Shown: one piece after another, positions 48,310 to 57,801 of the stretch
How positions within the stretch are numbered: the first letter of the stretch is position 1
How the letters are laid out: each line of letters starts with the position of its first letter
Assembly: GCF_000974445.1 (NCBI RefSeq)
Contig: NZ_BBOJ01000015.1
Span: 186,001 to 250,000 of the forward strand
Direction: 5' to 3'
DNA: 64,000 nucleotides
Source of the DNA: Lentzea aerocolonigenes
GTDB taxonomy: Bacteria > Actinomycetota > Actinomycetes > Mycobacteriales > Pseudonocardiaceae
The notes under the pieces: model-generated
Seen by the model: only the letters and a program-made list of their open reading frames with translations
Told to the model about the DNA's origin: nothing
Databases searched by the model: none
Made by a program: the position numbers and the translations under genes

Positions 48310-49086
48310 ATGGCGACGATGACGACGGGTGACGGGCAGCTGGTGTCCTACGTGGACCACGGTGGTGACGGCCCGGCGGTCGTGCTGTTGCACAGCTTCC
48401 TGATGGACGTGACGATGTGGGCACCACAGGTGGCCGCGTTCGGGCAGCAGTACCGGCTGATCGCGATCGACGAGCGCGGTCACGGTGCGACGCCGGCGAA
48501 CGCGCCGTTCGACTACTGGGACGTCGCCCGGGACGCGCTCGCGGTACTGGATCACCTCGGCCTCGACCGGGCCGCTGTCATCGGCACGAGCCAGGGCGGG
48601 TTCGTGGCGCTGCGGATGGCGTTGCTGGCACCGGAACGGGTCACGGCGCTCGCGGTGCTCGGGACGTCCGGGGAGGCGGAGGACGAGCAGATCGCCGCCG
48701 CGTACGACCAGCTCACCGAGGTGTGGATCGCGCAGGGGCCGGAGACGGTGGTCGACGCGACCGCCAAGATCTGCCTGGGTGACTACGACGCGTCGGAGTG
48801 GACGCCGAAGTGGAGCGCGGTCGAGCCCGAGCGGCTGCGGCTGATCGCGAACGCGCTCACCCGCCGCGACGGCGTGCTCGACCGGGTCGGGGAGATCACC
48901 GCGCCCGTGCTCGTGCTGCACGGCACGGCGGATCTCGCCTACCCCGTCGCCAAGGCCGAGGCGCTGGTGGCGGCGTTGCCCAAGGCCGAACTGGTGCTGG
49001 TCGAGGACGGCGCGCACTTCCTGAGCCTCACGCACGCCGCCGACGTGAACCCGCACCTCGAGCGGTTCCTCAGCGCGAACCTCTGA
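48310..49086 (+). CDS. Alpha/beta hydrolase
   Basis: The 258-aa protein has V-L-L-H-S-F-L-M-D (about 21-29, oxyanion), D-E-R-G-H-G-A-T (about 53-60) and nucleophile Ser in I-G-T-S-Q-G-G (about 92-98). Asp is in H-G-T-A-D-L-A-Y near 204-211 and His in D-G-A-H-F-L near 234-239, a complete triad. It is in the group of ester or lactone hydrolases such as 3-oxoadipate enol-lactonase relatives, and no pathway is indicated nearby. GGGGTG lies upstream of the ATG at 48310; ATG 48271 is an alternative. Confidence 0.9.
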   Translation: MATMTTGDGQLVSYVDHGGDGPAVVLLHSFLMDVTMWAPQVAAFGQQYRLIAIDERGHGATPANAPFDYWDVARDALAVLDHLGLDRAAVIGTSQGGFVALRMALLAPERVTALAVLGTSGEAEDEQIAAAYDQLTEVWIAQGPETVVDATAKICLGDYDASEWTPKWSAVEPERLRLIANALTRRDGVLDRVGEITAPVLVLHGTADLAYPVAKAEALVAALPKAELVLVEDGAHFLSLTHAADVNPHLERFLSANL

Positions 49087-49822
49087 CGGCCCAGGCCCGC
49101 GCGGTGAGCTCGATCGGGCCTTCCCGGGGCAGCCGGGAGCGGAGCAGGTCGCGGATGGCGCCGCGCTGCTCCGCCGGCAGGGTCGCGGCGTAGGCGGGCG
49201 CGGCGCCGGTGCCGCCTTCGAAGGGGTTCCAGAAGTCGTCGAAGTCGCGGAACACCGTGGGCACGACGATGGCGCGGACCTCGACGTCGCGCAGGCCGGC
49301 GTCGGTCCAGAACGTGCGCAACGGATCGGGATCGCTCACCTCGCCGAAGCGCAGTCCCTCGTCCTCGGACGCCGCGGCGGGGTCGACGTCCTTCGCCGCG
49401 TCCCAGAACAGCCGCATCATCTGCATGCCGCTCGTGTAGTCCCACAGGTACGACCCGACGTGTGAGCCGACGCGCGCGAACTCCGCGACCGCGCGGGGCA
49501 CGTCGGGCACGAAGGTGAGCACCAGGCCGCTGACCACGACGTCGACGGCCCGGGCGCCGAGGTCCATCGCGTTGCCGAGCTCGAACGTCGCACCGGACAC
49601 CCGCTGCCGGGCCAGTTCCAGGAAGGCGGCCGACGGGTCGACGCCGGTGACGGACGCCGGTTCGGCGTGGGCCAGCACCGTCTCGCTCAGCGCGCCCGTG
49701 CCGCAGCCGACGTCGAGCCACGTCCAGCCGGGCGGTACGTCCAGCCACTTCAGGAACTGCACCGCGACCGGCCGGCTCCACCGGCCCACGTAGCGCTCGT
49801 ACGCGTCACCGCCGTCCCACAT
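49070..49822 (-). CDS. Class I SAM-dependent methyltransferase
   Basis: The 250-aa protein has motif I W-L-D-V-G-C-G-T-G-A-L (about 35-45) for SAM binding. The acidic V-D-P-S follows (about 61-64), then V-V-V-S-G-L-V-L-T-F-V-P (about 92-103). It begins with the family-typical A-Y-E-R-Y-V-G-R-W-S-R. It resembles the UbiE/Methyltransf_11 type. The substrate is unknown. Its 3' end overlaps the hydrolase gene by 17 bp (convergent). Confidence 0.9.
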   Translation of the reverse strand: MWDGGDAYERYVGRWSRPVAVQFLKWLDVPPGWTWLDVGCGTGALSETVLAHAEPASVTGVDPSAAFLELARQRVSGATFELGNAMDLGARAVDVVVSGLVLTFVPDVPRAVAEFARVGSHVGSYLWDYTSGMQMMRLFWDAAKDVDPAAASEDEGLRFGEVSDPDPLRTFWTDAGLRDVEVRAIVVPTVFRDFDDFWNPFEGGTGAAPAYAATLPAEQRGAIRDLLRSRLPREGPIELTARAWAVRGSR

Positions 49823-49879
49823 GCCTGGAAACTAGCGGGTGTGCCCCGAGCCCGCCTCGCGAGAACAAGCGTGAGCTGA

Positions 49880-50416
49880 TCACTTCTTGGACGAGGCGAT
49901 CTCGCACTCCTTCGCGTGCTCCAGACCGAGCGTGATCGACGCCGCGTCGTTGTTGGGGCCGCCGAACGCGTAGGAGACGGCCTCGGCCCCCGGCTCGTTG
50001 TGCACCTCCACGTAGCGGACGCCCTTCTCCCGCAGGCACTGCACAACGCGGGCGGCGAAGTCGACCGCGTCCGGGTTGTTGACGTCCTTCTCCCACGGGG
50101 GTAGCGGGTCCTTCGACTCGCAGGCCTTCAGCGCCTTGTCGACGTCTCCCTTGGGCGGTTGCACGCCGGCCCGACCGGCTGACACCTGGCCCTTCTTGTC
50201 CAGGCCGAACTGCTCCATGCACCGGTCGTACGCGCTGTAGAGGGCGTCGAGGTCCTCCGGCGTCATGTCGAGGCGTTCGCGGGGACGTTGTTCCTGCGCG
50301 GCCGACGACGGGGCAGCGTTGCTCGACGGCGTCGAGATCGACGCGACCTGGGGCTGGTCGGCGGGCTTGGAGCAGGCGGCCAGGAGCAGCAGCAGGGCCA
50401 GTGCGGATTTCTTCAT
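49880..50416 (-). CDS. Lipoprotein of the MacAB-like operon
   Basis: The 178-aa precursor has a lipoprotein signal (M-K-K-S-A-L-A-L-L-L-L-L-A-A-C-S, lipobox Cys15), a Ser/Pro-rich linker to about residue 45, and a soluble domain. That domain holds four Cys (in D-R-C-M-E, K-A-C-E-S, Q-C-L-R and K-E-C-E) that may form two disulfides. I do not recognise the family. It follows the permease gene by 20 bp and probably sits on the outer face of the membrane, working with the exporter. Confidence 0.78.
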   Translation of the reverse strand: MKKSALALLLLLAACSKPADQPQVASISTPSSNAAPSSAAQEQRPRERLDMTPEDLDALYSAYDRCMEQFGLDKKGQVSAGRAGVQPPKGDVDKALKACESKDPLPPWEKDVNNPDAVDFAARVVQCLREKGVRYVEVHNEPGAEAVSYAFGGPNNDAASITLGLEHAKECEIASSKK

Positions 50417-50436
50417 CGGAGGAGGATTTCCTTTCG

Positions 50437-51606
50437 TCACGCGGAGAGCGCCTGCGTCGGGGTGAGCCGCGCGGCGCGGATGGAGGGGTAGAGGCCCGCG
50501 GCGGCGCCCACGACGAACGCGGCGAGCACACCGGAGGCGAGGATCGGCAGCGGGATGACCAGCGGCCAGCGGTGCAGGGTCGCGTAGCCGGCGACGCCGG
50601 CCGCGCCCAGCGCCGTGCCCGCCAGGCCTCCGAGGCCGGACAGCAGGACCGCCTCGGTGAGGAACTGGACGCGGATGTGGCCTCGGGTGGCGCCCAGGGC
50701 CCGGCGCAGGCCGATCTCGCTGCGGCGTTCCAGCACGGAGATCACCATCGTGTTCGCCACGCCGACGCCGCCCACCAGCAACGCCACGCCCGCGAGGCCG
50801 AGGAACAGGGCGCTGTAGGCGTTCTGGGTCGCGCGTTTGGCCGCCAGCGCGTCGGATGGGCGGCTCACCTGCACCAGACCGGGGACCTCGCCGTACAGGG
50901 TGGCGGGCAGGACCGCGCGAACGTCCTCGATGGACTCCTCGCGGGCCTTCACGTACACGACGGTCGGGTGGCCGTCGAAGCCCAGCTGGGTGCGCGCGGC
51001 GTCCCAGCCGACCAGGACCGCGCGTTCGAGGTCGGGGGCGAGCGGCATCGGGCCGAGCACGCCGGTCACGGTGAACCAGCGCTCCCCCACGTACACCGCG
51101 GGCCGTTCGCCGACGTCGGGGATGCCGAGCCGTTGGGCAGCGACGTTGCCGAGCACGACCGACGGGAAGTCCGGGCGGGACAGGAACTCGCCGCTCTGCA
51201 CGTGGCCGTTGACCGTCTCCAGCAGGCCGGGAGTCGCGGCGAGGACGGTGATGTCCGAACTGTGGCCGGGGTCGAGCAGGTCGTTGCGGCGGACGCGGAC
51301 GTGGGTGTTGGCCACGGCCGCGGCGGCGGTCACCGGGCCGATGCGTTGGACCATCGCGACTGAGGACTCGGGCAGCCGCACCGGGTTCTCCTGCCGCTGG
51401 ACGGGCTGGGCGCGCAACAGGTTGGTGCCGAGCGCGGTCAGCTCGTCCAGCAGCGCCTGCTGGCTGGAGGCGGGGATGCCGGTGACCACGACGACGGTGG
51501 CGATGCCGAGCGCGATGCCCAGTGCCGAGAGGGCGGCGCGGAGCCTGCGGGTGCGGATGCCGAGGGAGCCGAGGGCGAGCAGGTCGGCGACGGAGAGGCG
51601 GCTCAC
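50437..51606 (-). CDS. MacB-type ABC transporter permease
   Basis: The 389-aa protein has one N-terminal membrane helix (about 20-45), a large extracytoplasmic MacB_PCD domain (about 46-260) and three C-terminal helices with the FtsX core ([17 protein letters not shown] near 275-291, [12 protein letters not shown] near 295-306). This is the mechanotransmission type of ABC transporter. It overlaps the ATPase gene by 4 bp. Likely exports or releases peptides, lipids or antibiotics at the cell envelope. Confidence 0.93.
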   Translation of the reverse strand: MSRLSVADLLALGSLGIRTRRLRAALSALGIALGIATVVVVTGIPASSQQALLDELTALGTNLLRAQPVQRQENPVRLPESSVAMVQRIGPVTAAAAVANTHVRVRRNDLLDPGHSSDITVLAATPGLLETVNGHVQSGEFLSRPDFPSVVLGNVAAQRLGIPDVGERPAVYVGERWFTVTGVLGPMPLAPDLERAVLVGWDAARTQLGFDGHPTVVYVKAREESIEDVRAVLPATLYGEVPGLVQVSRPSDALAAKRATQNAYSALFLGLAGVALLVGGVGVANTMVISVLERRSEIGLRRALGATRGHIRVQFLTEAVLLSGLGGLAGTALGAAGVAGYATLHRWPLVIPLPILASGVLAAFVVGAAAGLYPSIRAARLTPTQALSA

Positions 51607-52541
51607 CGGGCGCTCCTGGGGCGGGGGAACCTGAGCGTGGGTGCGGCGGTGGGGTCGGCCGCAGCGGGCGCGCCAACGGTGGGATCGGCGGCGGTGAGGT
51701 CGGCGGCGGACGGGTCGCTTCGCCGCTCTCCCCTCACGTCCGCAGCAGTCCGCGCGTCGATGGGCGGGCCGCCACGCCGCTCACTCCCGACGTCCACGAC
51801 AGTCCGCTCAACGACGGGCCGGGCGCCGCGCAGCTCACCCCTCACCTCCACCACGGTCCGTTCAGCAGCGGCCCCCGTGTCCGACACGATCCGCCCGTCC
51901 CGCAACTCCACCTGCCGCGGCAGCGACGCCGCGATCTCGCGGTCGTGCGTGATCAGCGCGATCGTCGTGCCCTGGTCGTTCAGCTCCCGCAGCAGCTCCA
52001 GCACCGCACGGCCGTTCGCGGTGTCCAGCGCTCCGGTCGGTTCGTCGGCCAGCACGAGTGACGGGTTGTTCACCACCGCGCGGGCTATCGCGACGCGCTG
52101 CTTCTCCCCTCCCGACAGCTGCGGAGGGCGGTGGTCGGTGCGGTGGCCCAGGCCCACGCGGTGCAGCGCTTCCACGGCCAGTGCGCGCCGGTCTTTGCGG
52201 CGCACGCCGGCGTAGAGCAGGCCGGTGGCGACGTTGTCCGCGGCGGTGAGGCCGTCGGAGAGGTGGAACTGCTGGAAGACGAACCCGAGCCTGCTGCCGC
52301 GCAACGCCGACAGCCGGCGGTCCGACAGCGACGAGATGTCCTGGCCGTCGATCTCCACGGTGCCGGACGACGGGAGGTCCAGGGTGCCGACCAGGTGCAG
52401 CAGGGTCGACTTGCCGGAGCCGGACGGGCCGACGATCGCGAGCAGCTCCCCCGCGCCGACCTGCAGCGAGACGTCGTTCAGCGCCGTGACGCCGCCGGGG
52501 TAGGTCTTGGTCACCGAGCGCAGCGCGAGCACCGGGGTCAT
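51603..52541 (-). CDS. MacB-type ABC transporter ATPase with repeat tail
   Basis: The 312-aa protein has Walker [10 protein letters not shown] (38-46), Q-loop F-Q-Q-F (about 90-93), signature L-S-G-G-E-K-Q-R-V (about 143-151) and Walker B L-V-L-A-D-E-P-T (about 163-170), with the H-loop near T-H-D-R. After about residue 230, where such ATPases end, a tail of about 85 residues follows. It has three 17-18-residue repeats of the type [16 protein letters not shown]. The ATG overlaps the adaptor stop (ATGA). Confidence 0.93.
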   Translation of the reverse strand: MTPVLALRSVTKTYPGGVTALNDVSLQVGAGELLAIVGPSGSGKSTLLHLVGTLDLPSSGTVEIDGQDISSLSDRRLSALRGSRLGFVFQQFHLSDGLTAADNVATGLLYAGVRRKDRRALAVEALHRVGLGHRTDHRPPQLSGGEKQRVAIARAVVNNPSLVLADEPTGALDTANGRAVLELLRELNDQGTTIALITHDREIAASLPRQVELRDGRIVSDTGAAAERTVVEVRGELRGARPVVERTVVDVGSERRGGPPIDARTAADVRGERRSDPSAADLTAADPTVGAPAAADPTAAPTLRFPRPRSAR

Positions 52542-53575
52542 TGCGCCGTCACCACTTCCAGGCCGTCGGTGATGCCGTCGCCGGAGATCTCGACCTTGTC
52601 CTGCGAGTAGAGACCCGTCTTCACGGCCTTCAAACCGCCGCCGGGCAGCTGCACGGCGTAGCCGCCTTCCTTCAACGCGATCAGCGCCGCGAGCGGCACG
52701 GTCAGCACGCCGGTCCGGCTCTCGGTCGTGACCTTCAGCCGCACCGGCGCGGTGTCCAGGTCGCCGACGTCGGCGGGGTTGTCCGGGGTGACGACGACGT
52801 CGATCTTCTCGCCGGAGCTGTTCTCCTGGGCGGGCGCGGTGGTCACGGACGTGACCTTGCCGGGCACCTCGCGGCTGTCCGGGCGCACGACCACCACCGG
52901 CAGACCCGCCTTCAGCACGCCGGCCTCGTTCACCGGCACCTGTGCGGTGACCAGGCGGGTCGTCGGCGTGATCTCGAACAACTCCTCGGAGGCGGGCGAG
53001 CCGAGCTGGGCCTTCACCGACGCCACGCGCATCGGGCGTTCCAGCACCAGCACGCGGCCCGGTGCCAGCGTGCCGCTCTGCTCCACGCCCAGCGCCTTCT
53101 GCCACTTCTTCAGCGCGTCGACCACGCGCGGGGTGAACTCGGCCTTCGAGACGTCGTTCGGCCTGGTGCCGACCTGGTAACCGAGTGCGGCGAGGTTGTC
53201 CATCACCACGGCGACGTCCGAGCCCTTGAGTCCCGGTGTGTCGAGGGCGCGGAACAGCGGGGTCGCACCGAAGAACACGACCACCGGCTGGTCGTCCACC
53301 CGGTACAGCTCCTTGCCGAGCTCCGTGGCCTGGCCGGCCGCGGGCAGCTTCGTGACGGTTCCCGTGCCTCCTTTGACCGGGCGGGCGGCGCCGAAGCCGA
53401 GGTTCGCCTGCAGCACACGGGTGTTCGCGAGGTCTCCTTTCCGCACGGTCGTGGTCTTCACCGCGGGTGGTGGTGCCGCCGCCGGCTCCGGCGGTCTGCC
53501 GCGCACGACCAGCACGACGACGGCGGTGGCGACCACGACGACGAGCAGCGTGGCCGCGATGACTGTCTTGCGCAT
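52538..53575 (-). CDS. MacA-like periplasmic adaptor with peptidoglycan-binding domain
   Basis: The 345-aa protein has an N-terminal membrane anchor (about 5-26), a lipoyl/hairpin-like segment and a PG_binding_1-type insert ([11 protein letters not shown] near 122-132, [10 protein letters not shown] near 150-159). Beta-barrel domains follow to the end. This architecture is common in actinobacterial efflux adaptors paired with MacB-type transporters. It is the first gene of the operon, divergent from the OmpR-type two-component system, 68 bp away. Confidence 0.9.
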   Translation of the reverse strand: MRKTVIAATLLVVVVATAVVVLVVRGRPPEPAAAPPPAVKTTTVRKGDLANTRVLQANLGFGAARPVKGGTGTVTKLPAAGQATELGKELYRVDDQPVVVFFGATPLFRALDTPGLKGSDVAVVMDNLAALGYQVGTRPNDVSKAEFTPRVVDALKKWQKALGVEQSGTLAPGRVLVLERPMRVASVKAQLGSPASEELFEITPTTRLVTAQVPVNEAGVLKAGLPVVVVRPDSREVPGKVTSVTTAPAQENSSGEKIDVVVTPDNPADVGDLDTAPVRLKVTTESRTGVLTVPLAALIALKEGGYAVQLPGGGLKAVKTGLYSQDKVEISGDGITDGLEVVTAQ

Positions 53576-53643
53576 GCAGTGGATCTTCGAAGGCGCTTGT
53601 GAGGATCCTGTGACGAACCGGTGATCACACCGAGGGCGTTTCT

Positions 53644-54351
53644 ATGATCGCCCCCGTGAGCGCTCTCATCCTGGTCGCCGAGGACGACGAGAACCAGGCC
53701 GAACTCATCCGGCGCTACCTGGAGCAGGATCATCACCGGGTGCTCGTGGTGCACGACGGCCGCGACGCGCTCGACGTGGTCCGCATCCACCAGCCCGCTC
53801 TCGTCGTGCTCGACCTGATGCTGCCCGGACTGGGTGGCCTGGACGTCTGCCGCGCGTTGCGCGCGGACTCCGACGTGCTGGTGCTGATGCTCACCGCGCG
53901 GTCCACCGAGGACGACCTGCTGCACGGGCTGGGGATCGGCGCGGACGACTACATGACCAAGCCGTTCAGCCCGCGCGAGCTGGTGGCGCGGGTGCGGACG
54001 TTGCTGCGGCGGCGCCCCGCCGCACGTCCGGTGCCGTCGCTGCGGGTCGGGCCGATCGTGGTGGACCCGGTGCGGCACGAGGTGACGGTGCGCGGCGAGC
54101 CGATCGTGTGCACGCCGGGCGAGTTCGGGCTGCTGGAGGTGCTCGCGTCCCAGGTGGACCGGGTGTTCACCCGCGAGCAGCTGCTGGAACGCATGCACGG
54201 CTTCGACAGCTTCCTGACCGCCCGGACGATCGACACGCACGTGAAGAACCTGCGCCGCAAGATCGAGACCAACACCCGCACACCCGAGCACCTGGTCACC
54301 GTGTACGGCATCGGCTACAAGCTCACCGCCGGACGCCGCGATGCGCCGTAG
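53644..54351 (+). CDS. OmpR-family response regulator
   Basis: The 235-aa protein has a receiver domain with acidic E13-D14-D15, phospho-Asp in V-V-L-D-L-M-L-P near 54-61 and Lys in M-T-K-P-F near 104-108. A winged-helix output follows (C-T-P-G-E-F-G-L-L-E near 156-165; V-Y-G-I-G-Y-K-L near 220-227). It probably controls the divergent export operon. The start at 53644 or the GTG at 53656 is possible. It overlaps the kinase gene by 11 bp. Confidence 0.93.
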   Translation: MIAPVSALILVAEDDENQAELIRRYLEQDHHRVLVVHDGRDALDVVRIHQPALVVLDLMLPGLGGLDVCRALRADSDVLVLMLTARSTEDDLLHGLGIGADDYMTKPFSPRELVARVRTLLRRRPAARPVPSLRVGPIVVDPVRHEVTVRGEPIVCTPGEFGLLEVLASQVDRVFTREQLLERMHGFDSFLTARTIDTHVKNLRRKIETNTRTPEHLVTVYGIGYKLTAGRRDAP

Positions 54352-56038
54352 CGTCTTCACCCGCCTGCTCGTCGTCGTGGTGCTGATCGCGGTCTGCTCG
54401 ATCGCCGCGACCGCCTGGCTCGCCACCCTGCTCACCACCGCGTCCATCGCGCGCGAACAGGGCAGGGAGCTCGCCTCGGACAACCGGATCTACGCCACGC
54501 TGCTCTCCTACGCGGCCGGGCACCGCGACTGGTCCGAAGTGGACGCCTACGTCTCGTCGCTGATGTCGGAGCACCCCGGTCGCCGGATGGTCCTGGTGAC
54601 CAAGGACGGCCGCACGATCTCCGACCGCGGCGGCGACGGCGGCCAGCTGCCCGCGACGGCCGCCGCGGTGGTCGACCCGCTGGCGGTCGACCCGGTGCTG
54701 GTGCCGGACGCGCCCGCCGACCGGATCGACAAGCGGGTGCTGGGGCCGTTCCGCACGCCGATCGACTTCCGCGAGCGCGAGGACCGCACCGGAACGCTGA
54801 TCTGCCTGCGGTTCGTCAAGCGCAAGGAAACGGCGGTGGACTGCAGGGACTCGCAGCTGCCGTTCGACACCGCCGCCGACTTCTACGCGTTGCTCGACCT
54901 GGAGAACCTGGTCAACGCCTGCCTCGCGCGCAGGTCGCTGCCGCCGGTCGAGCTCGACCCCGACTACACGCCCGCGGCCAAGCAGACCACCGGCCTGCCG
55001 GTCCCCGACGAGCCCGCCGTCGCCGCCTGCGTCACGGCGGCGCGCAAGGAGCAGCTGGCGCCGTACGTGGCCCCGCCGGTCCTGCTCTACCTGACCAACC
55101 CCTCCGGCACGCCGACCACGGCGATCTCGTTGTCCGGCAACGGCTGGCCGGTCGCCGGTGCCGCGGCCGCGGTGCTGCTGGCCGCGGTCGGGGTGGCGGC
55201 GTTCGCGGGAGCCCGCATCACCCGGCCGCTGCGGGCGCTGACCGCCGCCGCGCAGCACATGTCCGGGGGCAGCGACATCCCACCGGTTCCCGTGCGTGGC
55301 CAGGACGAGATCGCGGGCCTGACCAGGGCGTTCAACACGATGGCCGCGAACAGGACGCAGCTGGAGCAGGCGCGCAAGGCGATGGTCAGCGACGTCGCGC
55401 ACGAGCTGCGCACGCCGCTGAGCAACATCCGGGGCTGGCTGGAGGCGGCCGAGGACGGCGTGAGCGACCTCGACCCGGCGCTGATCACGTTGCTGCTCAA
55501 GGAAGCGCTCGTGCTGCAACACGTCGTCGACGACCTGCAGGACCTCGCCGTGGCCGACGCCGGCGCGTTGCGGCTCACCGTCGAACCGCTCCCGGTGGCG
55601 GGCACCCTGGAGCAGGTCCGGGCGGCGCACGAGGCACGGGCGGCGCAGGCGGGCGTCACGTTGTCGGTGTCCGCGGACCCTTCACTCGTCGTCCGCGCGG
55701 ACGCGGTGCGGCTGCGGCAGATCCTCGACAACCTCGTCGCGAACGCCCTGCGCTACGTGCCGTCCGGCGGGTCCGTGACGGTCAGCGCGTCCGCCGGGGA
55801 CGGCGAGGTCGTGATCGCGGTGGCGGACACCGGGACCGGCATCGCGCAGGAGGACCTGCCGCACGTGTTCGACCGGTTCTGGCGCGCGGACCGCTCGCGC
55901 AGCCGCAGCACCGGCGGCAGCGGGCTGGGTCTCGCGATCGTCCGCAAGCTCGTCGAGGCGCACGGCGGCACCGTCGGTGTGACCAGCACAACAGGCCTGG
56001 GCACCACGTTCACCCTCGGGTTGCCGGAACTCGCCTGA
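54341..56038 (+). CDS. Sensor histidine kinase (HAMP-HisKA-HATPase)
   Basis: The 565-aa protein has membrane helices at about 8-33 and 268-292, enclosing a sensor region of about 235 residues with several Cys (I-C-L-R-F, D-C-R-D-S, A-C-L-A-R, A-A-C-V-T). Then come HAMP, the phospho-acceptor helix S-D-V-A-H-E-L-R-T-P-L-S-N (about 350-362) and a HATPase domain (N-L-V-A-N-A-L-R-Y; G-S-G-L-G-L-A-I-V). The four Cys could form disulfides, fitting detection of envelope stress or a drug. Confidence 0.93.
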   Translation: MRRSVFTRLLVVVVLIAVCSIAATAWLATLLTTASIAREQGRELASDNRIYATLLSYAAGHRDWSEVDAYVSSLMSEHPGRRMVLVTKDGRTISDRGGDGGQLPATAAAVVDPLAVDPVLVPDAPADRIDKRVLGPFRTPIDFREREDRTGTLICLRFVKRKETAVDCRDSQLPFDTAADFYALLDLENLVNACLARRSLPPVELDPDYTPAAKQTTGLPVPDEPAVAACVTAARKEQLAPYVAPPVLLYLTNPSGTPTTAISLSGNGWPVAGAAAAVLLAAVGVAAFAGARITRPLRALTAAAQHMSGGSDIPPVPVRGQDEIAGLTRAFNTMAANRTQLEQARKAMVSDVAHELRTPLSNIRGWLEAAEDGVSDLDPALITLLLKEALVLQHVVDDLQDLAVADAGALRLTVEPLPVAGTLEQVRAAHEARAAQAGVTLSVSADPSLVVRADAVRLRQILDNLVANALRYVPSGGSVTVSASAGDGEVVIAVADTGTGIAQEDLPHVFDRFWRADRSRSRSTGGSGLGLAIVRKLVEAHGGTVGVTSTTGLGTTFTLGLPELA

Positions 56039-56072
56039 TACTGCCAGCGTTAGTCCGCTGGAGAGGAAACCG

Positions 56073-56864
56073 GTGATTGTTCCCATGCCCACGAGCGCGC
56101 CCCGTCGCACGGGCTCGTTCGTCCTGACCGAGGACGTCGCGGTCCGCGTGACCGGACAGGCGCGCACCGCGGCCGCGATGCTGCGCGACCACGTCTTCAA
56201 CCAGACCGGATACCTGCTCGCCGAGTCGCCGGACGGCATGCTCATGGTGTCGCACGACCCGGCGATGCGCGGCCTCGGTCCGGAGGGCTACGCGCTGCTG
56301 GTCAGCAACGACGCGGTGATGCTCCGCGCGGGCACCCAGGCAGGACTGCGGCACGGCGTGCAGTCGTTCCGGCAGCTGATGACCCGCGACGGCACGGTCC
56401 GCGCGGCCGACCTGCGGGACTCCCCCGCGTTCGCCTGGCGCGGCGTGTCGAGCGCCCTGCTGCCCGCGCCGGAGATGCGCAAGGCCATCGACAGGATGGC
56501 CGCCTACAAGCTCAACGTCCTGCACGTCTTCCCCGAGGGCGACCCGGAGGCCCTGCGCGATCTCGTCGAGTACGGCCGCGACCACGGCATCACGGTCGTG
56601 CCCGAGCTCAGCCCGGCGACGATCGAGCTGCTCGACCTCTTCCCCAGCCGGTGGGTGCACATCGGCAGCGCCAAGCTGACCACGAGGTTCGCCGACCTCC
56701 TGCGCCGGCACGGCCGCCTGCCGGTGCGCTGGCACGACGGCAACGCCGACGTGCTGGGCCCGCACGGACGGCTCGCCGAGGGCGACGACGGGTTGCGCGC
56801 GGTCGCGACCGCGGGCTGGGTGGGCGGTCTGCCCACCGGCGCCGCAGTGGCTCCCGCCTGGTAG
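56073..56864 (+). CDS. GH20-like protein lacking the catalytic Asp-Glu
   Basis: The 263-aa protein looks like a shortened beta-N-acetylhexosaminidase. A GH20b-like N-terminal domain (about 10-110, G-Y-A-L-L-V, Q-S-F-R-Q-L) leads into F-A-W-R-G-V (about 120-125), then I-D-R-M-A-A-Y-K-L-N-V-L-H (139-151). The H-I-G-G-D-E site of active enzymes reads H-I-G-S-A-K (197-202) here, and the barrel is roughly half size. It has no signal peptide. It is probably not a glycosidase. GGAGAGG 6 nt before the GTG is a good ribosome site. Confidence 0.75.
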   Translation: MIVPMPTSAPRRTGSFVLTEDVAVRVTGQARTAAAMLRDHVFNQTGYLLAESPDGMLMVSHDPAMRGLGPEGYALLVSNDAVMLRAGTQAGLRHGVQSFRQLMTRDGTVRAADLRDSPAFAWRGVSSALLPAPEMRKAIDRMAAYKLNVLHVFPEGDPEALRDLVEYGRDHGITVVPELSPATIELLDLFPSRWVHIGSAKLTTRFADLLRRHGRLPVRWHDGNADVLGPHGRLAEGDDGLRAVATAGWVGGLPTGAAVAPAW

Positions 56865-57090
56865 CTGTTCACACCTGTGGCGTGCCCGCAGGTCAGGCCA
56901 GGTCCGCGAGTTCCCTGTTTACCGTTGAATTACCGGTCCGGTGGTGCGCCCGCTGCTCTGGTGTGCGCCGAATGACGCATCACCTGCTTCCCCGAGGCCC
57001 GGATCCCGCTGCTGAGGGCCTGGTGATCGCGTTTGTGAACTGCTGTCCGCCGGCTGCCCGGCCACCTCGCCGACCTGGCCTGGCCCGCCG

Positions 57091-57108
57091 ATCACGTGCC
57101 ATCGTGAT
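57091..57108. promoter_or_regulatory. ATCACG/CGTGAT inverted repeat before a response-regulator gene
   Basis: ATCACG-N6-CGTGAT is a perfect 6-bp inverted repeat ending 3 nt before the GTG of the response-regulator gene at 57112, a candidate autoregulatory site. Confidence 0.35.
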
Positions 57109-57111
57109 GAC

Positions 57112-57801
57112 GTGCGGGGGACCTCGAAGTTCCGGCCGGTGCAGCAGTTCCGGTTGTTGCTCGTGGAGGACGACCGGGAGCTGGTGGAGTTGCTCGCCGC
57201 CGCGTTGCGCGGCGAGGGGTACGCGGTGGACGTCGCGCTGGACGGGCAGCGCGGGCTGCACCTCGCGCTCACCCGCCCCTACGACGTGGTCGTGATCGAT
57301 CGCGGACTGCCGGTGCTCGACGGGCTGGACCTGTTGTCCCGGTTGCGCTCCCGGTCCGTGCGGACGCAGGCGCTGGTGCTCACCGCGCTGGGTTCGGTGC
57401 ACGACCGCATCGACGGCCTCGACGCCGGCGCGGACGACTACCTGGTCAAGCCGTTCGACCTGGGCGAGCTGACCGCGCGGCTGCGGGCGTTGTGCCGCAG
57501 GGCCGCGGAACTGGCCGCCGTGTTGCGGATCGGTGCCGGCCGCCTGGAGCTCGAACAGCACCAGGTCGTGCTGCCCGACGGCTCGACGGTCCCGCTCACG
57601 TCCAGGGAGTTCGCGCTGCTGCGGGTGCTCGCCACCCACCCCGACACCGTGCACACGCGGGCGGCGTTGCGGCGGACGGTGTTCCACGACGCGTATTCGT
57701 CGTCCATTGTGGACACTTATGTGCACTACCTGCGGTCGAAGGTCGGGCGGACGGTCGTGCACACCGTTCAGGGAGTCGGCTACCGGTTGGGGGCCCTGTG
57801 A
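57112..57801 (+). CDS. OmpR-family response regulator
   Basis: The 229-aa protein has a receiver domain (L-L-L-V-E-D-D near 15-21, phospho-Asp in V-V-V-I-D-R-G-L-P near 58-66, Lys in L-V-K-P-F-D near 109-114). A winged helix follows (L-T-S-R-E-F-A-L-L-R near 162-171; V-Q-G-V-G-Y-R-L near 219-226). It overlaps the kinase start (GTGA). The 247-bp upstream region has no gene. A GTG at 57139 is an alternative start. Its position before a biosynthetic locus suggests, but does not prove, control of that locus. Confidence 0.92.
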   Translation: MRGTSKFRPVQQFRLLLVEDDRELVELLAAALRGEGYAVDVALDGQRGLHLALTRPYDVVVIDRGLPVLDGLDLLSRLRSRSVRTQALVLTALGSVHDRIDGLDAGADDYLVKPFDLGELTARLRALCRRAAELAAVLRIGAGRLELEQHQVVLPDGSTVPLTSREFALLRVLATHPDTVHTRAALRRTVFHDAYSSSIVDTYVHYLRSKVGRTVVHTVQGVGYRLGAL

